Positions 20,281-32,600 of a stretch of 64,000 nt of DNA are shown piece after piece (the stretch's first letter is position 1; each line of letters starts with the position of its first letter). The position numbers and the translations under genes were made by a program. The DNA lies in contig CALYLW010000164.1 of assembly GCA_944989445.1 (NCBI GenBank), positions 807,001 through 871,000 of the forward strand, given 5' to 3'. The notes beneath the pieces are model-generated. The model was not told where the DNA came from. It searched no databases and saw only the letters and a program-made list of their open reading frames with translations. This stretch comes from Ampullaceana balthica. Lineage: Eukaryota > Mollusca > Gastropoda > Lymnaeidae.

Positions 20281-23200
20281 ATGAGGTTCCTTATACTTGC
20301 CATATTAACGCTTGCCGCAGTCCAGGCCGCACATGGGGGGCCTGAAACAGTCTGCACATACGCCAAATATCAATTGGACTTTTACGACTTTGACAATGGG
20401 GTAAGTATATGAGATACGTTTTTCGGCGTGCGTTGTTATTACTGTTATTGTTTACTGTTTCCTTATATCCTCGTACACTTAGACTTAGAATGACAGCACG
20501 AGTTGCATATAATAAATGTTTCCAATTTCGGTCACCATTCAGCTTTGGGGATTCGGTGCAGTCGATCACGACAGGAATTTGAGTTCGATCCGTGTCCAAT
20601 CGCTCGGCATTCAAATAGTGTACAACTTCACCTCGGTAAGTACTTCGTTTACAAAATAGTAATAATATTAATAACAATAAAATTTAATTTTTAAAAAAAA
20701 CTTGAAAAAATGCGTATAATTTTTTTTCTCCACAACTAAATGTTTTGAAAACTTGGCACATTTTTAAACCTAGACATGGTTTATTTTTTTAGTAAAAACT
20801 GCAATTTGCTTAGTTTATTTTAATACTCCTTAGAATATAGCTTTTGTTTTCTTTTTCAATGCAATAAAAATATTAAAATATTATTTAAAAAACATAATTA
20901 AATGTTATTGTAGTGTGGTGAATTTTTTGTTGTTATTAATTTACACATTAAAGTTACTTTGGTATTAGAGTAAGGCTGTTAACAAAAGGGTAAAACAAGC
21001 ATTTCATAACGTAGGTTTAAATATCATTTTTAAAAATCAAGAAAAATATCGTCAAAAATTGGTACCATACATTTGAATGCGTAGTTTTAATTATGGTACA
21101 GTCGGACCGGAAGAGAAAAAAAATCGACTTACGGAGGTTTTGAGTTAGGGAAAATCGCGTAATAGAAATAGGCGCAGAATTCGACCGGGACCTAACAATT
21201 AATTCGATAGAGGGAGGTTTTCGACTAAGGAAGTTCGGCTTAGAGAGGTCCGACTGTAATACAGTAGAATTTCCCTAAGTCGAAAACCTCCCTATCTCAA
21301 ATTAATTGCCAGGTCCCGGCAAAATTCTATAAGACTAATGTATTTTATATCTCCTTAACTCGAAGATTTTAGGCTTCCAACCTCCCTTAGTCGAATTTTC
21401 CAAGGCGTCATGGGGTGACATTTCAGAACACGTGTTCCGTAGAGCCACGTAAACGTCTACATTATTTTGAAAACCAAAAAATGACCTAGACAAGTGAATG
21501 TTCATTCTCTTTTGGGTCGAGCTCTTAGGCTCTTAGGACCCGGTTCATTTTATGGCCTGCGAGCCTCATTAAGCTGGCATCGCCATCGAGGTACTCCTCT
21601 GTAGGTACCGGGACTTCTCCTTCCAAATCCCCGCACAGCTCGGGGCACTCTTCAAGTACGTGGGCCACCATCTCCTCCTGGTGGCCACACAGCCGACAGG
21701 CCAGTTCCCTTCTAGAGTTGAGCTTTAAAAAATAACCTCAAAATGGCTCCATGGCATATTCACTATTTTGTATCCTGAAGTCTGTTTAATGCCTCGCTTG
21801 TAGAAGCAATTAGATATTTCAAACGGTGTATTGACATGGAAAAGAATGCGTAACAACTTGCTATTGCTCTAAAATATACAGAGAGTTCGTTTCAGTTGGA
21901 GTATCATGTAAACAAATTAGTTTTAATGAAAGTTTTGAGCGAGATTTTACATTGACATTTAATTTATTGCGTCTTTCTTGAACTCCTGCATACTTTGCAG
22001 CCATAAAGAAGTATTAACACACGTTGGGCCTCTGCAGTCGATTAATTTAAGATCATCGTTTATTTAAAATCATTTCAGAAATGTCAAAAGCAGATTTAAT
22101 ATTGTTTTAATGAAATCTTTGAAAGATTCTACAACGTCTACTTTTTGATGTTCAATCTTTACATATCACATAACTGGACTTGTTTGATCCTTATGTGAAA
22201 TATATGAAGAGCCAGAAGCATAACTTGGTTTTCCGTTCCCTCGGCTAACTTATTTTTCGTCGTGCCCTTGACAATTATAATCCAAAAGGGTAGGAAAATA
22301 CTAAATTTGAATAAATTGAAGGATTAGCCCTCGGCGCCCTTGGCAACTGCCCCGATGCCAAGTCGTTGTTACGCCTCTGTGGAAAACTATAGAATACAAT
22401 GTAACAATTATTTGGTATCTTGTTCCTGAAGAAAGATTATTTTTCGCGAACTGTTTCTCATAAAATTGCTATGGCCTCAGTTTGAATTTGAGGTGGCACA
22501 TTTTTTTACCCTTTTTCAAAGGTTGTTCCTGAAGTGCTCGGTCGTACTTTGCAAGCAACGCATCGGTTCCAGAGTAGTGTCCCTTATTGCAACAGTACTG
22601 TCCTCTCTGTGACCGCAAAAAAAAGTCACGTTCAATTTTGCCAGGATTTAATAATGTCAAATATTCTAACAAGAACCTCTTTCCACTTTGTTTTGTTTTC
22701 TTTTACAACTTGTTGTCCTTTATTAACAGTCTAATCTTTTTTAAAATCCGATTTCTGATTCTTTCCAATTGCAAAAAACGTTGGTAATGTTGAACACTTG
22801 TTCATGAATTGCCACTTTTGTATTTATGTGTGCCAAATTTTCATCCCATTAGATAAGCAATTTTATTCATTATTTTTATTTATTCCACAAAACAAAGACA
22901 CTAAAATTAAAATAACGATGCTTTGAGTGAATAAAACATATGAGTACGCCAACAGTTTTGTTCCAGTAGATTACCTACGTTAAAATCAATAATATGTACC
23001 AGCACATAATTGTAATGTTCGTACACTACTTCAGCCCTATGTTTTTCAGCTCAGTGGCATTAGTATCAGAAGTCTTTAGATGGTAGTCGAGTGGCAGCGC
23101 ACTGGACTGTCGTACCGATGGTCACGGGTTCGAATCCGTGTGAAGGCAAGGGTTTGTTCCCGGGGCCTAGGGCGTCCCTGAGTCACCCCGCTCCGAATGG

Positions 23201-26200
23201 GTACCTAACACTACATGTAGTTAGGCGGCTGGGTAATGCGTGGAACCCACAAAGCCGTGGCCTGTGAATGCTGCATCACTTGCCAACAGATCATCTGTCA
23301 TGGTCTGTGGACGCAACTATCTTCTGCATAGAAGGAGCGTCTGTATAGATAAGATAAGATAATAGGAGAATAGGAGTTTGAAATTTTTGCATTATAAACG
23401 TTCACGTATTTTAGTATAGTTTCTTCATTTTAAAATATTTGTATCGAGGCTTTTCTTTTATTCTATTAAACTTTCCATAACGTCATTTGTTTTTAGAAAT
23501 TAATTATCAAAGAGGAATTTGCCAAAAAAAAATGTGTCGTTCAGAACATTCTATTTGCTCATGTTTCAAAATGATAGAGTACAGTAAGATTTGCTTTTAC
23601 AACATGAGCGGCTGTCAAATTTTAAGAATATATTAAGGTGACATTACATCAAGCTCTGTGTTTTCAAAACAGTAGCATTAGTATCAGAAGTATTTATGAT
23701 ATTTTGGCAGTTGAAACATTCACATGCTTTATGATAGTTCCTTGATTTCTTTTATTAATTTCTTATTTTGCTTTTCTTTTATTTCGATTAATAGCTTCAC
23801 TTTCTTTTAAGAATTTTCATTGTTAGAAACTAAATAAAAATTACTAGGATTTTGCCGCCCCTGGCAAAGTGCCGCCCGGGGCATTCGCCCCTGACCCCCT
23901 TCACTACGCCACTGGGGGGGGGGAACGAGCACAATTTCCGGCAGTGCGTACTATTGTAGTTGTTTTGAAGCATTACTTCCTTTCCTCCTTTATAGCATAC
24001 GAGCAACAAAGCCCGTCCAATGACGTTCCGCCACCGTTCGGTGGCATGTTGTAACTCCCCTCCAACAGCCGTCTCGACCGGCATTACATGTGCATCGCGT
24101 CAAAAATACTATTCATTATAGTTAAAATAAATAAGTCGTAAAAACAGAGCTTTTTGCTATAAATCCGAACGCGCATAACTCAAAATAAAGTCTTGGAAGA
24201 AATACTGCACCAAAAAAAACTCGTTTTGAACGTCCGCGTAAACGTGTTCAATATGATTGACTGTAGGAGTCACAATATGTGTTTGAGGGACCAATCGCTA
24301 TAGATGACCGAACAGAACGGACAGAAACTTGCCTTTTATTTTATAGGACTAGTGGAAAAGCCTGCTAAGGCTCACACACACGCATAGTTCTCGCATTGTT
24401 TCGGTAATTGACGTTCTGTGCTAAAACAATGAAGTCATATAACATTTTTTACGGCGAAAATTTTCAATTTTTTAATAATAATTTTGCGCGCCTTTTTGCG
24501 CGCCTTTCGAGCACCTTTTTGCGCGCCTTTCGACGGGGAGACACACGCATACGAACGGCGATTATGTATTAGACGAGCAACAAAGCCCGTCCAAGGACGT
24601 TCTGCCACCGTTCCGTGGCATGTTGTATCTCCCCTCCAACAGACGTCTCGATCGGCATTACATGTGCATCGCGTCAAAAATACTATTAATTATAGTTAAA
24701 ATAAATAAGTCGTAAAAAACAGAGCTTTTTGCTATAAATCCCAACGCGCATAACTCAAAATAATGTCTTGGAAGAAATACTGCACCAAAAATAACTCGTT
24801 TTGAACGTCCGCGTAAATGGCGTAAACTTGTTCAATATGATTGGCTGTATGAGTCATATGTGTTTGAGGGACCAATATCTATAGATGACCGGACAGAACG
24901 GACAGAAACTTGCCTTTTATTATATAGGATAAGGATAAGGTGTCAGTGCAGTGCGCATAGTGTGACGCGGTGCGGGTGTGTGCACACTACTACATATTAT
25001 TGAACAATATAATTTGCAATGTCTGTCAGTGACGCTACTTATCTTATCTTATCTGTTTACAGACGCTCCTTCTATACAGAAGATTATTGCGTCCTACGCT
25101 TATCTATGGTTTGTGTTTATTCCTGCATTTCTATTAGAGATTTAAATGTTGATAAAGTGTTGGTTTTCCTGGATTCTTCAGGCAACCCATTCCACGCCCG
25201 AATTCCGGACGGGAAGAAGGAAAACTTGTATGTGTTTGTTCTTGCATACGGAATAAGAAAGGTGTTTTTATCCTTATGTCTATCTGAGGGTTGTATTAAG
25301 TTATCTTTGTGTTGTATTTCTAAATTAGAATTAATTGCTTTATGTATGATTACTACTTTGCTCTTGGTTCTTCTATCCTCTAGTGTTTCAAGGTTTAATG
25401 ATTTAACTAATGGTGTTATTCTTGTCAGTTTTGAATATTCTCCAGTAATGAATCTGGCAGCTCTTTTTTGAATTTGTTCTAGTTTATCAATGTTTTCTTT
25501 GGTGGATGGGTCCCATACAGAAGATGCATATTCTAGTACAGGTCTCACCAAAGTGAGGTAGCATTTTAGTTTTATATCTCTATTACATTTGTTAAAGTTT
25601 CTTTTTATAAAGCCTAAGGTTTTGTTTGATTTTTTAATAACTTCATTGACATGGGGATTCCATGATAGTTTCTCATTTATTAAGACTCCTAAGTATTTTG
25701 CATCTTTAGTTTGGGTCAGTTCTTTCCCATGAATGTACTAATTTTAGAAAGCAGGGAAAACCAAATTACTGCACCAATGCATCAAAAGGTGTGCAAATTA
25801 AAGATGCGCTGTAAAAAAAGTAAAAAAATATTATATGACGTCATTGTTTTCGCTCATGCATGTATTTTAATTTTGGAAAAGGGATCAATGTAAAAAGAGG
25901 ATTTGATGATGGTTAATTATAAAATAAAAAAACAAAGGGGGGGGCCGTAGGCGCCCTACTACCCCTATTATAAAATACTTTGTGTACATTTCAGAAATTT
26001 TAATATTTCTTATTTATTAAACAAGGACAAGTTAGTTGGGCTTTTGAAAAGGTCGGCGCCGTAGGCGCCCTTAAAAAAAGTACATTTTTTATAAAATAAA
26101 TAGATTTCAGCTGAAAACTTCCGTCATTTTTGACGCTAGTTACATACAAACTGCGTCGTCTTGTCTGCTCTAGTTTCTGGGGAATTATATATAGAGATAG

Positions 26201-28788
26201 ATAAAACAGCTCACAGCCTGGATCGTGATAGAAGGAAGTCTTCGCCGATGCCCTTCTTTGAATCCAATGCTCCCAATTTTGAAGATAGTCTAGCTAAGTC
26301 TTCGAGGAAATATAAAGTAGAAAAAGAGAATTTTAAGATGCTATAGCTACTGAGATCTTTGTTGAGAAATCAAAATGTGTATGGAGATACATCGCCAAGA
26401 GAAAAGAAATAAGGGACCGTCCATAAATGACGTCACTCACCGGGGGGAGGAAGGTCACACATTTGTTAGTGTGACGAAAAAGGGGGGGGGGCTGTTTAAG
26501 AACATGCTCATTTTCTAATATTAAAAAACGGTTTTTATGGGTAGGGGGGCGGCAAAGCCTTGTGACGTATTATGGGGAGGGGGGTCACTTGATGTGACGA
26601 CGTGCGATAAGCGGGAGATGATGTGAAAAATCTGCCAAAATCGCTTGACTTCATTTATGGTCGGCCCGAAAGTCAAATCTCAAAGTATTGTATGAAAATA
26701 AAAATTCCTTAAAGAACATACAACAAAAGCTTGAGTTACCTAATTCAATAAATCACACACAAAAAAATCAGTGAACACCAACGTTACCTTTAAGCTGCGC
26801 AGCTTTTCGGCCGCGCAGGTATCTGACCGACGCCATGCAGCAGTTTAGGACCCCATTCAACTAAATTTTGTAAAACTTCTCACAAAACGTGGATGCTGTG
26901 CAACTTTGCACACGAGTTCATTTTTTTTTAAACTTTGCACACGGACCAACGGACCTTATAGGGAACATTGATGACTACTATGTATCAATCTGATTATAAC
27001 TATAACTTGAAATAAAATTTACTGCACGCCTAAAATACCTAGAAGGATATACTGACGTTCTTGACAATGCGAATTTATTTAATTTCATTTTTATATCATT
27101 TTTAAATATTTTTTTCAATTTCGGATTTGTATGTCCGAGGTTAATTCTGAATTTCTAAATTGTAGGGATGTGGGAATTAAAGATTAATTAATCGATTAAT
27201 CGTTGAGATTCTAGTCGATTAAAATTAATTTGATCGATTAAAATTCAAATAAAATTTAAGAAAATATTTATTTTTTTTCTCCAATTTATTAATAATTTAT
27301 ATATTTTTTTGTTACTTACATACTTTTCCCTCGTATTATTATTATTTATTTAGACGTCCATACGTAAATAAAAAGGTTTTTCTTCCTTATTTCTTGCATA
27401 GCAGAACGCATTTGCTGTGTTACGTCACAAAATTTGGGAGCCATGGAATACCACGACTTAACCGATTTAGCGAAGTAATGAATCGCAACTTAATGGGATC
27501 TATTTATGCGTTATACAAATATAATTAATCGAAATTAATCGATTATTTTTTCCCGATAAATCGAACAAATTTTTTATCAGTCCCACTAAATTTATATCTA
27601 AAAGTGACTAAAAGAAGTAGCCTTTTTGTTTTTTAATAAATGAAAATTATTATATAATTAATAATATAGCAACGCACGTCGTGTAGAAAGAAATGCTAAA
27701 TAACTAAAATGTTTAGTTTTCAAACCTAAACATTCTATAGATCTTTCCTATTGTGAAAATTATCTCCAGATTGGACCGTAAACAGGCGATGGTATTGAAT
27801 TTGATGATCATCACCAGTGGTTGAGTGGCAATTTTCAATCTCCAGGGTTCGAATCCCGGTGAAGGCAGGGATTTGTTCCCCCAGTGTTAGTGCAGGGGTC
27901 AGGGAAAAAACCATGGCTCGCGAGCAGATGAGGCTCTATGATGCTGATGGCTGCATCTGGCTCTTCAGACAAATGTTGATTATTTTTTTAAAAAACACGT
28001 TTATTTAGACCCATTTGTTCTACAGATTAATAGCATATAAAAACAGCATAACAATGCTATTAAAAAGAATTCAGAGACATAATTATTGTTCTTTTATACT
28101 TTTTATAGTCGTTGGAAATTACACAAAATGCACACATGTAATTAATTTTTTAGTTTTAAAACATAATGTTTGGCTCTCACGGAACATTTTCAAAATTGTG
28201 GTATTTATGGCTCTCTCAGACAAAAAGTTTTCCGACACCTGGCTTAGGGTGTCCCTGAGTTCACAACGACGGCTAGTTAAAGCATAGGCATAGGACCCTC
28301 ATAGCCACGGCCTGTGAACGCTTCGTCACTTGCCAATGCGTTCTTTCAGTACGTAGGGCGCAATAATCCTTCTGTATAAAAGGAGCGTCATATATACAGA
28401 AGCTCCTTGTGATTCCATGAACATTTGTTTGAATGCAATTAACTAAATTGTCATTGTCCTCTCGTTTGTAATCCATATATTTAAAAAAGAAATAAGTTTG
28501 ATTTTTTTTAAACAGTTGATAGGTTACCGCATAGGAAGCGGCACTTGCCGGAACTTTACCGTGGAACCTGCCATGATTCCTCCTAAGTGCCTACCAGGTA
28601 ATTAGCTCATATCCTTGTCATGTGGTAAGGAGTCCATTGAAACTAGGGCTGTGCCGGATTCAAATTTTTGAAATCCAACCTGAGCCGCATTTGGCCGGAT
28701 TTATGAAGTGAAATTTCGGCCGGAGCCGGATTTGTAAAATGGCCGGATTCCAGATTTTCCGGTGCCATTATATATATATATATATACA

Positions 28789-28846
<58 letters not shown>

Positions 28847-29612
28847 TTATATATATATATATATATTAGGGCTGTTAACGAATAATTTAAATTAGAAAAA
28901 TTAACGATTAATTAATCGTTAATTTCGATTAAAGCAAAAATTGAAATTTATGGTGTCATAAGTAGCATTTATTAAAATACTTGTCAAAAATCGCACTAAC
29001 ACTGGAATGTCTTTTTTATATGACATCTTTTAACCAACAACGCAAACAGACAAGTGTATTGACATAACATGTATTTAGTTCAAGTGATGAGCGGGTCTTA
29101 TTGACAATATAACTAGCCAAGCTGAACAATCGTTCACATAGCTTTAGATTGTCTCAGATGAAGTTTTCGATGCTGTAGTGGATATTTGGTATGCAGGTGA
29201 TATTTAAGCGAAGTGTTAGAAGCATGGTAGCAATGTTCCCTTTAAGCAGGAGTTTAGAATCACCGCGTAGCAAATTTTGTAAAATATTGCAAACACAAAA
29301 ATGAACGTTGTGCAACTTTGCACACGAGTTGTTTTTTAACTTTGCACACGGACCAACGAAGCTTAGACTTATGGTAGGCAAACGATTTCTCTTAATGGAC
29401 ACAATAACCTTTTTTCTACATTCAGTCAATAGGGTAAAACCAAAATCTTCGTGTAATCGTCCGAAAATTAGTTTATATTTATCGGCCGAAATATTTTACT
29501 TTTTGGCTTCCAATACATTTATAAGAGGTGGGTCGATTAATCGTTAAAATTTTTTTAATCGTTAACATTTTTTAACGATTAATCTAGAAATTAATCGTTA
29601 ATTTCCGCAGCC

Positions 29613-29689
<77 letters not shown>

Positions 29690-32600
29690 ATAAATATTTA
29701 TATATATATTAATATTCTGACTTACACTGAAAATTCGGTTAACGACGCGTCTTAAGAACGGATCAAAGTCGTAACACGAGGACCCCCTTTATAATATACG
29801 GTAATAAAAAGAAAGGGAGAGGAAAAGAGGGGAATGCCGGGGGGAAATTTGGAGACTGAATGGATTGCAACGAAACAAACAGAAAATACAGGAGGGAGGA
29901 AGAAAGCGAGAACAAGGAAAGTTTTATCTAACAGTTTTCATTATGCATATGTATTTATCTAATATATTTTTAATATGCACACATCAAAATAAAATAATTC
30001 CATGAGAACATTTGAAGCACTTTTAATTAAATTTGTTTTTTTTAATATTCAGAAAAATTTCACTTGTAAAAAAAAATAACTATGTATTTCTTCAAACGTT
30101 TCTTGTGTTTTTTTTCTGCATTCAAAATTAGCATCATCTACTCAGTTGAATCGGACAACTAACTGGAGTGTTGGTCGTTCTGGTGCAGAGTCCAGAACTG
30201 GGGCTCATTCCGTAGTTGCCTACAAAGTACCCGTCTCGGAAGGTGTATTTTTCAAAGTTGTATTCACCAATAGCAACCCCAGCTTCCCCGTTTACAGGGA
30301 GGTTATCGGTATGTTTAAAAAAATTAACTGCACGAATTCAAAGATCTTGTGTTTGTATTATTATTGGGGCGGATAAATTAAAAAAGGAGGAAGCCAGACG
30401 TTCCCTATATGGCTGTAAACTTTTAGAACATGAAATAATAGCCCGAAATGATGTCAGACCCATCCTGGGATTTGTTCAAATGTGGGTGGTCGTAGAGAGC
30501 AGAAGTGTAGCTAGGTTTTCTGCGCCCTTGGATCAGGGGCGGATTAAGATTGCACGGGGCCCCTGGCTGCAATTCAAACTGGGGCCCTATCCAGCCAGCG
30601 TCCCTTTAAATAAAATGATTGCTAGCAAATAATATAAGACTGCAACTTGTAACTAAATAGTTCATCGGCTCCTTTAACACTTTGTCTGTACTACGGGATC
30701 GGCCTTCCCAGCCAAAGATTATTCATGAAAAAATGGAATACGAAGAAATAACTCTTTGCCAGTAACCTAATATTGAGTTTAAAAATACAATTTTAAAAAA
30801 AAATTGTACCCACGCCGGGAATCGATCGCGTGATCGCTTGCACAGCAGGGCGACTTTCTACCTCAAGACCACACGAGCCTATTAAAAAAGTGAAGTTTAA
30901 ACATATAAACAATAATCTTTAATATTTTCTCTTAGTGAACCTATAAAATCAGTTTTAAAAAAAATTAATTTATTTAATTAATATTTTCTCTTAGTGAGCC
31001 TATAAAATCAGTTTTTTAAAATTAATTTATTTAATTTATGATATTTTCAGGAATTCATGCAAACATTTGTCCATCTTTCTTATAAAATATACTTAATTTG
31101 GGGGCCCCTAATCATCGGGGGCCCCTGGCTTTAGCCCGTTCAGCCCCCCCCCTTAATCCGCCATAGCCTTGGCTAATTTATTTTTGGCGCCCTTGACAAA
31201 TGTACATTAAAAAATCTAGACTTCTAAAAAGCATTTGACAAAGTTCACCACCTTAGTTTACTTAAAAAACTTAACTACTTTGGAATCTCAGGTCCCTTAC
31301 ATCACTGGATCCAAGACTTCCTTTTGGGTAGGGAGCAAACTGTAATAATTAATGTATCTAAATCTGCACCAATCAACGTTAACTCAGGAGTTCAACAAGG
31401 AACTGTGCTAGGTCCCTTACTCTTTTTAATTTATATAAATGATTTACCCAACAACATCTCAACAGGAACAAGTTAGGTTGTTTGCTGAGGATTGTATAAT
31501 CTATAGAACAATTAAATCAGAACAAGATAGCAAATTTTTTTTTAAACTTAGAATACTTAGATGAATTGATAAAATGGGAAACAAACTGGAGCATGTCTTT
31601 CCACCCAGAAAAGTGTCAACTGTTAAGAGTAACAAAGAAAAAGAAACAAATAAATTCAAAATATTTCATTTATGGAAAAAAACTAACCCAAAATAAAGAT
31701 GCGAAATACTTAGGAGTCGTAATAAATGAGAAACTATCATGGAATCCCCATGCCAATGAAGTTATTAAAAAATCAAACAAAACCTTAGGCTTTCTAAAAA
31801 GAAACTTTTACAAATGAAATAAGAATGTAAAACTAAAATGCTACCTCACTTTGGTGAGACCTGTATTAGAATATACATCTTCTGTATGGGACCCATCCAC
31901 CAAAGAAAACATTGATAAACTAGAACAAAATAAAAAAAGAGCTGCCAGATTCATTACTGCAGAATATTCAAAACTGACAAGAATAACACCATTAGTTAAA
32001 TCATTAAACCTTGAAACACTAGAGGATAGAAGAACCAAGAGCAAAGTAGTAATCATACATAAAGCAATTAATTCTAATTTAGAAATACAACACAAAGATG
32101 ACTTAATACAACCCTCAGATAGACATAAGGATAAAAACACCTTCCTTATTCCGTATGCAAGAACAAACACATACAAATTCTCGTTTTTCCAGTCCGGAAC
32201 TCGGGCGTGGAATGGGTTGCCTGAATAAACCAGGAAACCCAACACTTTATCAATATTTAAATCTCTAATAAAAATGCAGGACTAAACACAAACCATAGAT
32301 AAGCGTAGGACGCAATAATCTTCTGTATAGATGGAGCGTCTGTAACAGATAAGATAAGATAAGATAAATAATCCAAAAGGTAGGAAACGATTAAATTTGA
32401 ATAAATTGAAGAATTAGAGAATTAGCTCTTGGCAACTACCCGATGCCATGTCGTTGTTACGCCTCTGATAGAGAAGGATTATAAAGTAACTTACCGGGGG
32501 GGGGGTGGACAATCTGTTATGAAGTGTGACGAGGCAGATGGCGCTGTTTAAGAAATGTGACGTCACATCAAAACGCGCAATTTAAATAAAAGTTCCACTT

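Larger units (their letters stand above)
30500..32467. mobile_element. CAGAAG...CGCCTCTG MITE split by two later insertions
   Basis: The outer ends CAGAAGTGTAGCTAGG and GTTGTTACGCCTCTG match the intact copy at 22213-22379. Its interior resumes between the insertions (CGCCCTTGACAA) and after them (AATCCAAAAGGTAGGAAA). A hAT-like element (30534-31166) and a LINE (31216-32367) were inserted later. The whole block is in intron 4 of the ependymin-related gene. Confidence 0.75.

Noticed and set aside
22469..22672. Possible ZMYM/hAT transposase fragment on minus (ALLAKYDRALQEQ)
   Set aside because: One short stretch recalls the family, but flanking frames give nothing and no element ends were found.
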